64,000 nt of DNA from Paenibacillus tyrphae (GTDB lineage Bacteria; Bacillota; Bacilli; Paenibacillales; NBRC-103111): the NCBI RefSeq assembly GCF_024158745.1, contig NZ_JAMZAW010000024.1, positions 62,001-126,000 of the forward strand, in the 5' to 3' direction. The notes below the pieces were generated by a model. It saw only the letters and a list, made by a program, of their open reading frames with translations. It ran no database searches and was not told the origin of the DNA. The stretch's first letter is position 1, and each line of letters begins with the position of its first letter. A program made the translations under genes and the position numbers. Positions 8,882 to 17,197 of this stretch are shown piece after piece.

Positions 8882-9715
8882 TTACGGCAAAAAGCCCGCC
8901 TGACTGACCAAAATCCGCTCTTCCGAAAAATGCCGCTTCAGCTGCTCCAGTACTTGCCGGTAGGCATCCCGGTCATACCATGCCTCCAGACCGAGCGACT
9001 CGTAAATGCGCCGGATGCCGAGGCGCTCCGTGCGCCGTCCAAGGCTGCCGTCGCCCATGAAGAAGTCGTCGACGACGAGCCGCGTCACGCCGGTATCCCG
9101 CAGCGCCTGCGCGAAGCTGTCGCTGCTCGGCAGCACGGGCGAGACGGCCGCTTGCGCGGGCACGCCCGCCTCGACAAGTTTGCGCAGCGCCCGCAGCCGG
9201 GCGGGGATCGGGGGCGCTGCGGGCGAGAACGCCTTGCGGATCGGCTCCAGGTCCGTCTCAATCGTGAGGCTGACGCGCACGCGCGTTCCAAGCCGCTGGA
9301 GCAGATCGATATCCCGGGTGACGAGCGGGCTGCGCGTTTGCAGCAGCACAAAGTCGGGCGCGTCTCCTTCTGCCATCGTTTCGAGCAGCGAACGGGTCAG
9401 CCCGGTCCGGTATTCGACCGGCTGGTACGGGTCCGTGCTGGAAGACATAAAGATGGAGACAGGGCCCTTGCGCTTCGCCCGGACAAGTTCTTTGGCGAGC
9501 AGCTCAGCAGCCGACGATTTTACGTCGACCCAGCTTCCCCAGGGCTCCGGGCGAAACTTCGCCACCGGCATTTCGCGCACGTAGCAGTAGGTGCAGGCGA
9601 AGGCGCAGCCGGAATAAGGATTAAGCGTATGCGTATAGCCCGTCAAGTAACCGGTGGCTGGATTAAGCAACTGCTTGGGGGATTTGAACGTAACGGTCGG
9701 AAGCACCTTCCGCAC
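8882..9715 (-). CDS. Radical SAM protein, SPL/Rv2578c-like
   Basis: A 277-residue radical SAM enzyme. The cluster motif CAFACTYC lies near residue 37 in the context NPYSGCAFACTYCYVREMP, which is typical of the Rv2578c-like group often annotated as spore photoproduct lyase-like. MSSSTDPYQPVE and LLQTRSPLVTRDID are further signature segments. The GTG start at 9715 is chosen from the length of the N-terminus; GTG 9706 has a slightly better GAGG spacing. It lies 45 bases downstream of the MOSC gene on the same strand and may share its transcript. The substrate is unknown. Confidence 0.82.
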   Translation of the reverse strand: MRKVLPTVTFKSPKQLLNPATGYLTGYTHTLNPYSGCAFACTYCYVREMPVAKFRPEPWGSWVDVKSSAAELLAKELVRAKRKGPVSIFMSSSTDPYQPVEYRTGLTRSLLETMAEGDAPDFVLLQTRSPLVTRDIDLLQRLGTRVRVSLTIETDLEPIRKAFSPAAPPIPARLRALRKLVEAGVPAQAAVSPVLPSSDSFAQALRDTGVTRLVVDDFFMGDGSLGRRTERLGIRRIYESLGLEAWYDRDAYRQVLEQLKRHFSEERILVSQAGFLP

Positions 9716-9760
9716 CTCGCTTCGCTTGTAAAATGTGAAATCGACCAGGTTCTGCCCCGG

Positions 9761-10303
9761 TTACTCGATCATAATCCGCACGATATCGCCCTCTGCGATG
9801 GTGCCTATGCGCTCGACGGAGCAGACGATGCCGCGCCGCTTCTTGGCGGCAGCCGTGAAGCGGGTAGCTGCCGCAGAATAGCCTGTCGCTTCGGCGATCA
9901 CTTCGCCCGGCCCCGTGCAGGGCAGGTTCTCGCCTTCGCCGATCAAGCCCGTTCCGGCAGGGAACAGCAGGCGTGCGCCCTGTGGCAGCAGCGTGAGGGA
10001 TGGATATCCCTCCAACAGCAGATTGGCGCCGAGCCACTCGGGGCGCACTTCGGGCAGTCCTAGCCGATCGGCGATTTGAGCTAATTCCTCGACGGAGACG
10101 ATGCTGATCTGTCTCCGGTTGGCAATATCGGTGCCGCGCGGATAAAACCGCTGCCGGCTGTCGGCAGGCCGCGTGAGTCCGTAATGCCGGTCGCCGGGAA
10201 TGCCGGCAAGATCCACGGTGACGGAGCTTTCCCGCACGGTGACGAACGTATGCGGATCGCGGGCGGCCATCACGGCCTTGACCCGGGCTTCAAAAGTTTT
10301 CAT
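9761..10303 (-). CDS. MOSC-domain protein
   Basis: A 180-residue protein with the MOSC fold. The segments GDRHYGLTRPADSRQ and RQISIVSVEELA lie in the first half, LGANLLLEGYPSLTLLPQG follows, and the C-terminus EGDIVRIMIE closes it. MOSC proteins carry or transfer sulfur in molybdenum-cofactor-type chemistry; this short stand-alone form resembles YiiM-like proteins. The conserved Cys could be the one in LPCTGPGEVI. ATG 10303 is preferred over longer in-frame starts because GGAAAGGGGA precedes it. It sits upstream of the radical SAM gene on the same strand; no molybdopterin genes are visible nearby. Confidence 0.8.
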   Translation of the reverse strand: MKTFEARVKAVMAARDPHTFVTVRESSVTVDLAGIPGDRHYGLTRPADSRQRFYPRGTDIANRRQISIVSVEELAQIADRLGLPEVRPEWLGANLLLEGYPSLTLLPQGARLLFPAGTGLIGEGENLPCTGPGEVIAEATGYSAAATRFTAAAKKRRGIVCSVERIGTIAEGDIVRIMIE

Positions 10304-10366
10304 AATAGCGTATTTCCCCTTTCCGTACATGGTTAAGCTTACCAGAATGGCGTGCGAACAGACAAG

Positions 10367-10398
10367 AAACCCGGCTTCCGCCAAGGGAAACCGGGTTT
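10367..10398 (-). terminator. Terminator of the aldolase-like gene
   Basis: On the minus strand an AAACCCGG/CCGGGTTT stem closes a 16-base loop 30 bases past the aldolase-like stop codon. Part of it overlaps the region upstream of the MOSC start. Confidence 0.65.
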
Positions 10399-10427
10399 TG
10401 CTGTGTGAACCGCAAGCGGCAGCCGAA

Positions 10428-11384
10428 TTACTCGCCGGCTGGCATCGCTTCGGGGGATGTCATTTTGTCGTAGAATTCCACGAAGTTGTCCTTTTTGTCA
10501 CTGGTGCGGACCGCCATGGCCGAACGCGGATGATCGTTCAATACGCCGGCGATCATGTAAGGAATAATGTAGCCCCACTCCCACTTCTCGCGCATGGTGA
10601 TCATATGCTTCTCAATGATGCCGAGAATCGGACGAACGTCGTACTTCGGATTTTTCAAATGGCTGACGATCAGCTCCGTCGGGCAGTTGCCGGCAGCTCG
10701 TCCCATGCCGTATACGGATGTGTCAAGGAACTCGACGCCTTTGGTGGCGCCCATAATCGTATTGGAGAAGGCGAGCTGCATGTTGTTGTGCATATGCAGG
10801 CCGAGCTTCTTATTAGGCAGAAGACGCTGGAATTTGGAGACGAGATATTCGACGTCCCGGTAATCCATGCTGCCGTACGAATCGACGATGTACACGACAT
10901 CGACCGGACTCTTGGCAATTTCTTCAAACGCTTCGTTCAGATCGTTCTCCATCACGTGGGAAAGCGCCATAATGTTGATCGTCGTTTCATAGCCGTAGTC
11001 GTGGAATTTTTGCACCAGATCGAGCGCTTTATCCACATCCTTAATGTAGGTCGCTACGCGGATCAGGTCGAGCAGACTGTTTTCCCGGGGGAGAATGTCC
11101 TTCTCGTCAACGCGTCCGATGTCGACCAACGCAGACAGCTTGGTGTCGGTCTTTTGCGGGATGACTTCCTTCAGGAAATCCTCGTTCAAAAAGCGCCAAG
11201 GACCCGCTTCAGCGCCTTTCAGCAGCTTAGCCGAGTTTTTATAGCCGATCTCCATATATTCGACGCCGGCTTCGCTCAGACCGTAATACATGTCTTTGAC
11301 AAACTCGACGCTAAAATCCCAGTTGTTGACCAAACCGCCGTCGCGGATGGTGCAGTCCAAAATATTGTGGTTTTCCCTGACCAT
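10428..11384 (-). CDS. Aldolase catalytic-domain protein (HMGL-like)
   Basis: A 318-residue TIM barrel of the DRE/HMG-CoA-lyase-like family. The opening ILDCTIRDGGLVNNWDFS holds the D-x-T-x-R-D-G catalytic and metal motif, and LHMHNNMQLAFSN near residue 205 supplies the H-x-H metal ligands. Relatives are annotated as aldolase catalytic-domain or 4-hydroxy-2-oxovalerate-aldolase-like proteins, sometimes in polysaccharide gene clusters. The gene stands alone between its own promoter and terminator, so its pathway cannot be inferred. GAGAGGAG precedes the ATG. Confidence 0.85.
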   Translation of the reverse strand: MVRENHNILDCTIRDGGLVNNWDFSVEFVKDMYYGLSEAGVEYMEIGYKNSAKLLKGAEAGPWRFLNEDFLKEVIPQKTDTKLSALVDIGRVDEKDILPRENSLLDLIRVATYIKDVDKALDLVQKFHDYGYETTINIMALSHVMENDLNEAFEEIAKSPVDVVYIVDSYGSMDYRDVEYLVSKFQRLLPNKKLGLHMHNNMQLAFSNTIMGATKGVEFLDTSVYGMGRAAGNCPTELIVSHLKNPKYDVRPILGIIEKHMITMREKWEWGYIIPYMIAGVLNDHPRSAMAVRTSDKKDNFVEFYDKMTSPEAMPAGE

Positions 11385-11466
11385 AATGATTGACTCCTCT
11401 CCAAAATAGGCGAACGCTTCGCGGCTTTTAAGCTTTTAAGCAGTAAAGCATACGTTTTTATAATTA

Positions 11467-11494
11467 ATATTACATATGGCTCGCCACTTGTCAA
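11467..11494 (-). promoter_or_regulatory. SigA-type promoter of the aldolase-like gene
   Basis: On the minus strand TTGACA (11494-11489) and TAATAT (11472-11467) are 16 bp apart, about 80 bp upstream of the start codon. Confidence 0.6.
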
Positions 11495-11634
11495 TGATAA
11501 CAAATTCCCCGTACTGTTGGCAATCTCATATTCGCCGAAAATAAGCAAAAGTTGCAGGATTTTCCGGGCTTTTGTGGAAACTTGCATTATAATGGAGATA
11601 GACTTGCGGATTTTGCGGGACAGGAGGGTGAGAC

Positions 11635-12126
11635 ATGCTGAAATACAATATCGCTTTTATTCGCAGCGGCGATCGTTTGCTCATGCTGAACCGTGGGAAA
11701 GCGCCGCTGCTCGGACTGTGGAACGGGGTCGGCGGAAAGCTGGAGCCGGGTGAAACGCCGCTGGCGAGCGTCATACGGGAAATCGAAGAGGAGACCGGGC
11801 TCCGGCTCGAAGAGGAGGCGGTGCGCTTCGGCGGGACCGTGACGTGGGAGGTGGACGGCCGGGATGTCGGGGGGATGTACGCTTTTATCGGAGAGGCTCC
11901 GAATGATACGCTGCCGGATTTGCCGATGGAGACGCCCGAGGGCATCCTGGCGTGGAAGCCGGTCGAATGGGTGATCGACCCGGAAAACTACGGCGTGGTG
12001 CAGCATGTCCGGCATTTTCTTCCGGCGATGTTGGCCGGAGAGCCTTGTGCGGAGCACCGCTGCTTTTTCCGCGAGGGAAAGCTGCTGACCGTCGAACGGC
12101 GGCCGCTGCAAGAGGTCGTGCGCTAA
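11635..12126 (+). CDS. NUDIX hydrolase, MutT-like
   Basis: A 163-residue protein with a full Nudix box, GKLEPGE followed seven residues later by REIEEETGL (about residues 38-60). This binds the metal and cleaves nucleoside diphosphates linked to another group. The N-terminus YNIAFIRSGDRLLMLNR matches the 8-oxo-dGTP diphosphatase-like group, so cleaning oxidised dGTP from the pool is the likely job, though Nudix substrates are hard to predict. AGGAGG precedes the ATG, and a TATAAT lies at 11588-11593. It is a single gene ending at a two-way terminator. Confidence 0.88.
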   Translation: MLKYNIAFIRSGDRLLMLNRGKAPLLGLWNGVGGKLEPGETPLASVIREIEEETGLRLEEEAVRFGGTVTWEVDGRDVGGMYAFIGEAPNDTLPDLPMETPEGILAWKPVEWVIDPENYGVVQHVRHFLPAMLAGEPCAEHRCFFREGKLLTVERRPLQEVVR

Positions 12127-12154
12127 CAATGCCGCGCCGATTTTTGACAAAAGT

Positions 12155-12204
12155 AAAGACGTTCCGCTTCCTTACTCCAAAAGAAGGATACGGAACGTCT
12201 TTTT
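12155..12204. terminator. Two-way terminator between convergent genes
   Basis: AAAGACGTTCCG (12155-12166) pairs with CGGAACGTCTTT (12191-12202). T-rich tails allow use by the NUDIX gene on the plus strand and the DUF4870 gene on the minus strand. Confidence 0.8.
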
Positions 12205-12218
12205 GGCGTGCCCGCGCG

Positions 12219-12554
12219 CTAAGGCGTCCTGATCAAGCTCAGGCCGCCGATGAGCGGCAGCGGCTTCATCCACCCGTTCACGGCGTTCAGAATGCCCATA
12301 ATGAATAGGACGAGCAGGCCGAGATTGGCCAGCGGCACGAGCAGCAGCCCGATCAGCGGCAGCAGCCCGAGCACCAGATTGGCGGCGATCGAGGTCAAGA
12401 GCAGCACCAGCCCCTGATTGGCGTGGTACATGGCAAACCTCGACTTCGGAGCGGCAAGCAGCGGCACGAAAAATAACAAATACGCCGCGGCGGCAATCCA
12501 TTGGTTTGAACGAACATCCTCCGGCTCGGGGCTTTCTGGCGGTCCGTTGTACAT
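12219..12554 (-). CDS. DUF4870-family membrane protein
   Basis: A 111-residue protein with about three hydrophobic helices. The pattern RFAMYHANQGLVLLL after the first helix is typical of DUF4870/YyaA-type proteins, whose function is unknown. The N-terminus is acidic and Pro-rich. ATG 12554 is preferred because AGAGGTG precedes it by seven bases. It is convergent with the NUDIX gene and is probably transcribed alone. Confidence 0.8.
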   Translation of the reverse strand: MYNGPPESPEPEDVRSNQWIAAAAYLLFFVPLLAAPKSRFAMYHANQGLVLLLTSIAANLVLGLLPLIGLLLVPLANLGLLVLFIMGILNAVNGWMKPLPLIGGLSLIRTP

Positions 12555-12724
12555 GGCGTACACCTCTTTCGGATCAGAATTTGGCGAAGCCGGATAAGGG
12601 AGCGGTTTCGCTATCATCCTATGCCTGACGGTGAGGGAGTATGTGCTGCGCTTGGAATAAGCATCCTTTATCGGGGCAAACTAGAGCCAAACGTGAACCT
12701 ATTACCGATAACCGGAGGAACCTT

Positions 12725-13150
12725 ATGAGCAGCACACCGATTTTGTTTCAATTCGATTCTCAGAATGCGGCCGCTTTGGCCCAGGATATGCTGGAGGAGC
12801 TCGGGTACCGCGTGAGTCCGCATACGAACCTGAAGCAGCCGACTCTGCATGTCATCGTAGACCGGCACGATCTGACGTCCGCGCTCGAAATTGTCCAGGC
12901 CTATGGGGGACGTTTGATCGAAGCGGAAGGCTCGCTGAGTGAAACCGCCGCTTTCGCCATGGCTTACGACCCAGACAGCCTGATCCCGATTCCGGCGCAT
13001 TTCGTGAACGACGATTGGACCGAAAGCGAACCGGCCGTGTCCGCATCGGATTATGTCAACCGATCCAGCGGCGCATATAATGACGAAGACGTGCCGTTCG
13101 ATCCCTCGGGCGACAACTATAACGGCTTCGATGCCGGCCTGCGTTTTTAA
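12725..13150 (+). CDS. Conserved hypothetical protein, ferredoxin-like fold suspected
   Basis: A 141-residue soluble acidic protein that I cannot assign. The first 75 residues (PILFQFDSQNAAALAQDML, then TLHVIVDRHDLTSALEIV) alternate strand and helix, like small ferredoxin-like or ACT-like domains. The C-terminal half is Asp/Asn-rich and probably disordered. ATG 12725 follows CCGGAGGAACC. A terminator after the stop makes it a one-gene unit. The product is probably cytoplasmic. Confidence 0.65.
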   Translation: MSSTPILFQFDSQNAAALAQDMLEELGYRVSPHTNLKQPTLHVIVDRHDLTSALEIVQAYGGRLIEAEGSLSETAAFAMAYDPDSLIPIPAHFVNDDWTESEPAVSASDYVNRSSGAYNDEDVPFDPSGDNYNGFDAGLRF

Positions 13151-13182
13151 GCAGCAAGCGGCGGCTTCGTCGCCGCGTCCGG

Positions 13183-13224
13183 ACAGCGGTTACCGGCGAG
13201 ACACGGGCCGCTGTTTCTTTTTTT
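13183..13224 (+). terminator. Terminator of the 12725 gene
   Basis: ACAGCGG (13183-13189) pairs with CCGCTGT (13208-13214), followed by TTCTTTTTTT. Confidence 0.7.
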
Positions 13225-13406
13225 GGTCCGGTCCTTTTTTGTTGGCCGTTCCTCACATCCTTTGACCGGTAAAACAAAGTTGCACGGGACCTATTTTTAT
13301 TGGCGGGTAAAACACTGTTTCTCTAGACCCACACGGTTTTCGTCTGATATGATGAGCCTGACTTCAATCAAGGTGATTTTGGCAAGAGCAATGGAGGGGA
13401 ACCGCC

Positions 13407-14276
13407 GTGGAAACGCATGATCCGTTAAAAGAAGGCGAAAAGGGCGCGTGGGTCAGCATCGTCGCGTATATCCTGCTTGCCGCTTTTAAGATCGGCATGG
13501 GGTATACGACCGACTCCGAGGCGCTCACCGCCGACGGAATCAATAACTCGACCGATATCATCGTTTCGCTCGCCGTGCTGATCGGGCTGCGCATCTCGCG
13601 CAAGCCGCCGGATCGGGACCACCCTTACGGGCACAGACGGGCCGAGACGATTGCCTCGCTCGTCGCGTCGTTCATTATGGCTGCCGCCGGGATTCAAGTC
13701 GTGCTGCAGGCGTGCAAGAGCTTTTTCATAACAGACCGTCAGGCTCCGGATTTGCTGGCCGCATGGATTGCCCTCGGGTGCGCGGTCGTCATGTGGGGGG
13801 TATACACATATAACAGCCGTTTGGCGAAACGGCTAAACAGCCAGTCATTGAAAGCGGCGGCCTACGATAACCGGTCGGATGCGCTCGTGAGCATCGGGGC
13901 AGCCGTAGGCATTATCGGGTCGCGTTTCGGCTATCCGATCCTGGATGCGGCCGCGGCGCTCGCCGTCGGCTTGGTCATTTGCAAGACGGCTTGGGACGTA
14001 TTCATCGATGCCGCCCATGCGCTCACCGACGGGTTCGACGATAAGAAGCTGAAGGTGTTCCGGCAGACGGTGCACCAGACGCCCGGCGTAGAGCGGATCA
14101 AGGACATTCGGGCCCGGGTGCATGGCAGCAGCGTGCTGCTGGATGTCGTGGTGGAAGTCAGCGCCGAGCTATCCGTCGGCGAAAGTCACGAAATCAGCGA
14201 CGAGATCGAGAAGCGGATGCTGGAGGAGCATCAGATCGGAAACGTGCACGTTCATATCGAGCCTTATGTCGAATAG
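13407..14276 (+). CDS. Cation diffusion facilitator (CDF) family transporter
   Basis: A 289-residue membrane protein with about six helices and a cytosolic ferredoxin-like C-terminal domain. The metal-site motif DGINNSTD lies in helix 2, HPYGHRRAETIASL in the loop after it, and DAAHALTDGFDD in helix 5, giving the Asp and His ligands for divalent metal-proton exchange. Overall it resembles the Paenibacillus/Bacillus YdfM-like exporters of Mn, Zn or Fe. The start is GTG 13407 with GGAGGGGA seven bases upstream. It is a single gene with its own terminator; the metal is not predictable. Confidence 0.92.
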   Translation: METHDPLKEGEKGAWVSIVAYILLAAFKIGMGYTTDSEALTADGINNSTDIIVSLAVLIGLRISRKPPDRDHPYGHRRAETIASLVASFIMAAAGIQVVLQACKSFFITDRQAPDLLAAWIALGCAVVMWGVYTYNSRLAKRLNSQSLKAAAYDNRSDALVSIGAAVGIIGSRFGYPILDAAAALAVGLVICKTAWDVFIDAAHALTDGFDDKKLKVFRQTVHQTPGVERIKDIRARVHGSSVLLDVVVEVSAELSVGESHEISDEIEKRMLEEHQIGNVHVHIEPYVE

Positions 14277-14318
14277 AAACGGGAGTTCCTTTTTAACGAA
14301 AGGGACCCCCGTTTTTTG
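14277..14318 (+). terminator. Terminator of the CDF transporter gene
   Basis: AAACGGG (14277-14283) pairs with CCCGTTT (14308-14314), with an inner TTCCTTT/AAAGGGA extension and a T-run. It begins directly after the stop codon. Confidence 0.8.
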
Positions 14319-14431
14319 TTTATTTTATGTTCGTTTCAGGTTGGCGTCATAAATTTGTAACAATTGAAAATTACAATGAAAGTAATTCACAGATTAGACA
14401 CAGATAAAAAGAGAGTAGGGAGGAAAACATC

Positions 14432-14533
14432 ATGATCAATGCTTTAAAGTCCATCGTAAAAGGGTTTCTGTTCGGTCTTATCGCTATCGGGATGCTGCCT
14501 TACTTGGTGGTTCAAGCGCTGACCGAGCTGTAA
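14432..14533 (+). CDS. Small hydrophobic membrane peptide, 33 residues
   Basis: A short reading frame, starting MINALKSIVKGFLFGLIAIG and ending VVQALTEL, preceded by a clear GGGAGGAAAAC site at seven bases and followed by a strong terminator. A basic N-terminus and one central helix predict a single-pass membrane peptide. It has its own 150-base leader and is transcribed on its own. I recognise no family; peptides this size can be sporulation, toxin or transporter-regulating proteins. Confidence 0.6.
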   Translation: MINALKSIVKGFLFGLIAIGMLPYLVVQALTEL

Positions 14534-14562
14534 CCCTTCGACTAGCCGCTCATCATAAACCG

Positions 14563-14592
14563 AAAGAGGATGGCCTGCGGGCCACCCTCTTT
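14563..14592. terminator. Two-way terminator
   Basis: AAAGAGG plus TGGCC pair with GGCCA plus CCTCTTT around a 3-base loop. It serves the small peptide gene and the convergent flavoprotein gene. Confidence 0.8.
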
Positions 14593-14621
14593 CTTGTGTT
14601 TCGGGAAAAGCGACCGGGCTT

Positions 14622-15899
14622 CTACGCTTCGAACGACCCTTGCGCGGCCTGTGCGGCAAACGTCCCTGCCGTAAAGCCTGTGGCGAAGGCCGCCGTGATG
14701 TTGTAGCCTCCGGTATACCCATGGATGTCGAGAATCTCGCCGCAAAAGAACAGCCCTTCCATAAGCTTCGACCCCATCGTCCGCGGATCGAGCTCCTTCA
14801 AATTCACCCCGCCGCCGGTGACGAAGGCTTCCTCAATCGATAGCGTCCCGTTCACCTGCACGGGAAATGCCTTGATCCGTTTGCTTAATTCCATCCACGG
14901 CTGCTTCGGAATATTATCGTACGTCGTTTGCTCGTCTAATCCGGCTTGCCGGAGCAGAAGCGGGACGAGGCGTTCGGAGACATACCCTTTCAGCACGTTT
15001 TTTGCCGCTTTTTTCGGCTCGCTTTTAGCTAAAGCCATCGTTTCGTCATAGATCTCCTGAGCGCTTTTGTCGGGATGGAGATCAATGGTGGTCAGCACCT
15101 GCTGCTCCGCCGTTTTTTGCCGCTCCTTCACGACGAATTGACTGCACCGCAGCGTGATCGGGCCGGATAGGCCAAAATGAGTAAACAGCATGTCGCCCTG
15201 ATGAGAAATGATTTTCTTCCCCTTGGCGTTCCAAACCGTAAGCTCCACGTTCCGCAGCGACAAGCCCTGGAGCTCACGGCTCTTGATAAAAGGCTCGCCG
15301 GACGTCAGCGGAACCTCGGTGGGAAACAGCGGCGTGATCGTATGCCCCGCGTCCTCAGCCCAAGCGTAGCCGTCGCCGGTCGAACCGGTATACGGCACCG
15401 ATTTGCCTCCGCTGGCGATGATGACGCATTTTCCGGCGATTGTCTCGCCCGTCCGAAGACGAATGCCTGCGGTGCGTCCGTCTTGATAAAGCACCCGCTC
15501 CACCGCGCGGTTTACCTTAATGTCCACACCTTGCTTGCGGACTTGGCCGACGAGCGCGTCGACGACGGTCTTGGCTTTGTCCGTCACGGGAAACATCCTC
15601 CCGTTGTCCTCTTCCTTCAGCCGGATGCCGAGATTTTCGAAAAAAGCGATGATTTCGCGATTGCCGAAATGGGCGAACGCACTGTGCAAAAACCGTCCGT
15701 TACCCGGAATATGCTTAATAATCTCGTCGATTTCTTTCGCGTTCGTGACGTTGCACCGGCCTCCGCCGGAAATGCCGAGCTTGCGTCCGAGCTTGTCGCC
15801 TTTATCGACCAGCACGACGCGGGCGCCCTGCCTGCTGGCTGCAATACAGGCCATCAAGCCGGAGGGTCCGCCGCCGATGACGATAACATCGTACTTCAT
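14622..15899 (-). CDS. NAD(P)/FAD-dependent oxidoreductase, BaiN/HI0933 family
   Basis: A 425-residue flavoprotein. The dinucleotide motif VIVIGGGPSGLMA opens it, followed by LVDKGDKLGRKLGISGGGRCNVTN, the hallmark of the HI0933/YhiN family. The C-terminal FAD-closing segment FFCGEILDIHGYTGGYN is intact. The biochemical role of most members is unknown; some reduce double bonds in bile acids. It is a single gene. The recombinase cassette starts 190 bases upstream of its start codon, so transcription leaving the cassette on the minus strand could run into it. Confidence 0.9.
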   Translation of the reverse strand: MKYDVIVIGGGPSGLMACIAASRQGARVVLVDKGDKLGRKLGISGGGRCNVTNAKEIDEIIKHIPGNGRFLHSAFAHFGNREIIAFFENLGIRLKEEDNGRMFPVTDKAKTVVDALVGQVRKQGVDIKVNRAVERVLYQDGRTAGIRLRTGETIAGKCVIIASGGKSVPYTGSTGDGYAWAEDAGHTITPLFPTEVPLTSGEPFIKSRELQGLSLRNVELTVWNAKGKKIISHQGDMLFTHFGLSGPITLRCSQFVVKERQKTAEQQVLTTIDLHPDKSAQEIYDETMALAKSEPKKAAKNVLKGYVSERLVPLLLRQAGLDEQTTYDNIPKQPWMELSKRIKAFPVQVNGTLSIEEAFVTGGGVNLKELDPRTMGSKLMEGLFFCGEILDIHGYTGGYNITAAFATGFTAGTFAAQAAQGSFEA

Positions 15900-16091
15900 A
15901 TCAATTCTCCATTCTGTTCCTGCTCATGAAGCGTCTTTGCTAGTATTATAGCCCAAAACGAAACGATCCCAAAATGGCTGCGGAAGACGGCTGACACACG
16001 AAAGAACAAAGAGCGGGCCGCAAGCGGTTGCGGCCGTTCGAAGGCAACGACGGACGGTGGAAAATGGGGTGCTTTTTCAAAGGCGATACGT

Positions 16092-16124
16092 TACAATGGG
16101 GTTCGTACAATTTGTGTTGTTCGA
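16092..16124 (+). repeat. Left inverted repeat with dif-like recombination core
   Basis: The core is a 9-bp arm TTCGTACAA (16102-16110), a 6-bp asymmetric spacer TTTGTG (16111-16116) and an opposing arm TTGTTCGA (16117-16124). The arms are near-perfect inverted copies, the layout of a tyrosine recombinase site. TACAAT at the outer edge could act as a -10 box reading inwards. Confidence 0.7.
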
Positions 16125-16232
16125 CATTTATTTATGAAATTCATACTATTTCTACAAATATTTCTTTTTTGTATTATAGTCAATATTAACCAATGAAACA
16201 AGAGAATAATGGAAAAACATAGGATGAAATGC

Positions 16233-17180
16233 CTATAAACTATCTTTGAAGCAGTCTTCGACATAGTCGGGGGCCGCTTTTTTAATTTGCTGGACCGTAT
16301 GGAGATAGCGCTGCGTGGTGTTGATGTGCGTATGCCCGAGCGATTCCTGTACCTGCTGCAAGGAAGCGCCGCGCAGGAGGGCGAGAGTCGCGTTCGTATG
16401 GCGGAGCCAGTGAGGGGTCGCCTTCTTCTCCATACCGCATTGCTCGCGGGCTTTCTTAATAATTTTCTCGACAATGCGGACGGATAGAGGGAACAGCTTG
16501 TCCTCCTGCCCGGACGGCCCTGGCCTTGTTGCATCATAAGCTTGAAGCAGCGTCCACAGCATATGCGGCACCTTGACTTCACGTTCTTTATCGCCTTTGC
16601 CATGAATCGTAAGCCACATAGAAGCGCCTTCGGGGTCGGTGTGAAAATGGTTCCATTGGATCGAAACCAGCTCCGATACCCGGATGCCGAGCAGCACCAG
16701 CGTCACTCCGATGACGTAATCGCGCAGCCCTTGCTGCTTTAACTGCTCGAACAAACGAAGCACTTCGGCCTTCGTCAAATAATGATTTTTGCTGTTCACG
16801 GGGATTTTGGGAATGCGGATGCAGGTGGTCGGGTTATGCTTGAACATGCCGATGTTCGGGTCGCTGCCCCACTTGTAAAGCGAGCGCAGAGGCGCGATAT
16901 TTATGGCCACCGTCGCCGGAGCTTGGGGCTTGTTCGTGCGGTTTAACAGCCCTTCCAGCAGGCCGATTTTATAGACCTCGATTTCCCGCCAGGTCACGTC
17001 CTGTAAGGATTTATCGCCGATAAAGCGGCGGAATTTGGCGATCGCGTTGCGGTAATTTCTCATCGTATACGGGGATCGGGAGCAAGTCGTCAGAAACATG
17101 TTGACGATTTGTTCGTCCGTGTATTTTTCGGTTGGTTTCCATTGTTCGGGAAGATGGATTTGAGCGAGCAGGGTTTGCAT
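16233..17180 (-). CDS. Tyrosine recombinase (Xer/phage-integrase family)
   Basis: A 315-residue site-specific recombinase. The N-terminal SAM-like core-binding domain covers about 20-110. In the catalytic domain the first Arg is in LLGIRVSELVSIQW, the Lys probably in IHGKGDKER, H-x-x-R in HWLRHTNATLALL, then LGHTHINTTQRYLH with the nucleophilic Tyr, so all active-site residues are present. The length fits Xer-like enzymes. ATG 17180 is chosen for its AAAGGAG site five bases upstream; a longer start at 17210 would lie inside the right repeat. The gene sits exactly between inverted dif-like sites, suggesting that it acts on them. Confidence 0.88.
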   Translation of the reverse strand: MQTLLAQIHLPEQWKPTEKYTDEQIVNMFLTTCSRSPYTMRNYRNAIAKFRRFIGDKSLQDVTWREIEVYKIGLLEGLLNRTNKPQAPATVAINIAPLRSLYKWGSDPNIGMFKHNPTTCIRIPKIPVNSKNHYLTKAEVLRLFEQLKQQGLRDYVIGVTLVLLGIRVSELVSIQWNHFHTDPEGASMWLTIHGKGDKEREVKVPHMLWTLLQAYDATRPGPSGQEDKLFPLSVRIVEKIIKKAREQCGMEKKATPHWLRHTNATLALLRGASLQQVQESLGHTHINTTQRYLHTVQQIKKAAPDYVEDCFKDSL

Positions 17181-17197
17181 AGGGTCTCCTTTCTTTT

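Noticed and set aside
8738..10063. A 441-codon plus-strand frame over the radical SAM and MOSC genes
   Set aside because: Both minus-strand genes have clear active-site motifs; the frame crosses a terminator.
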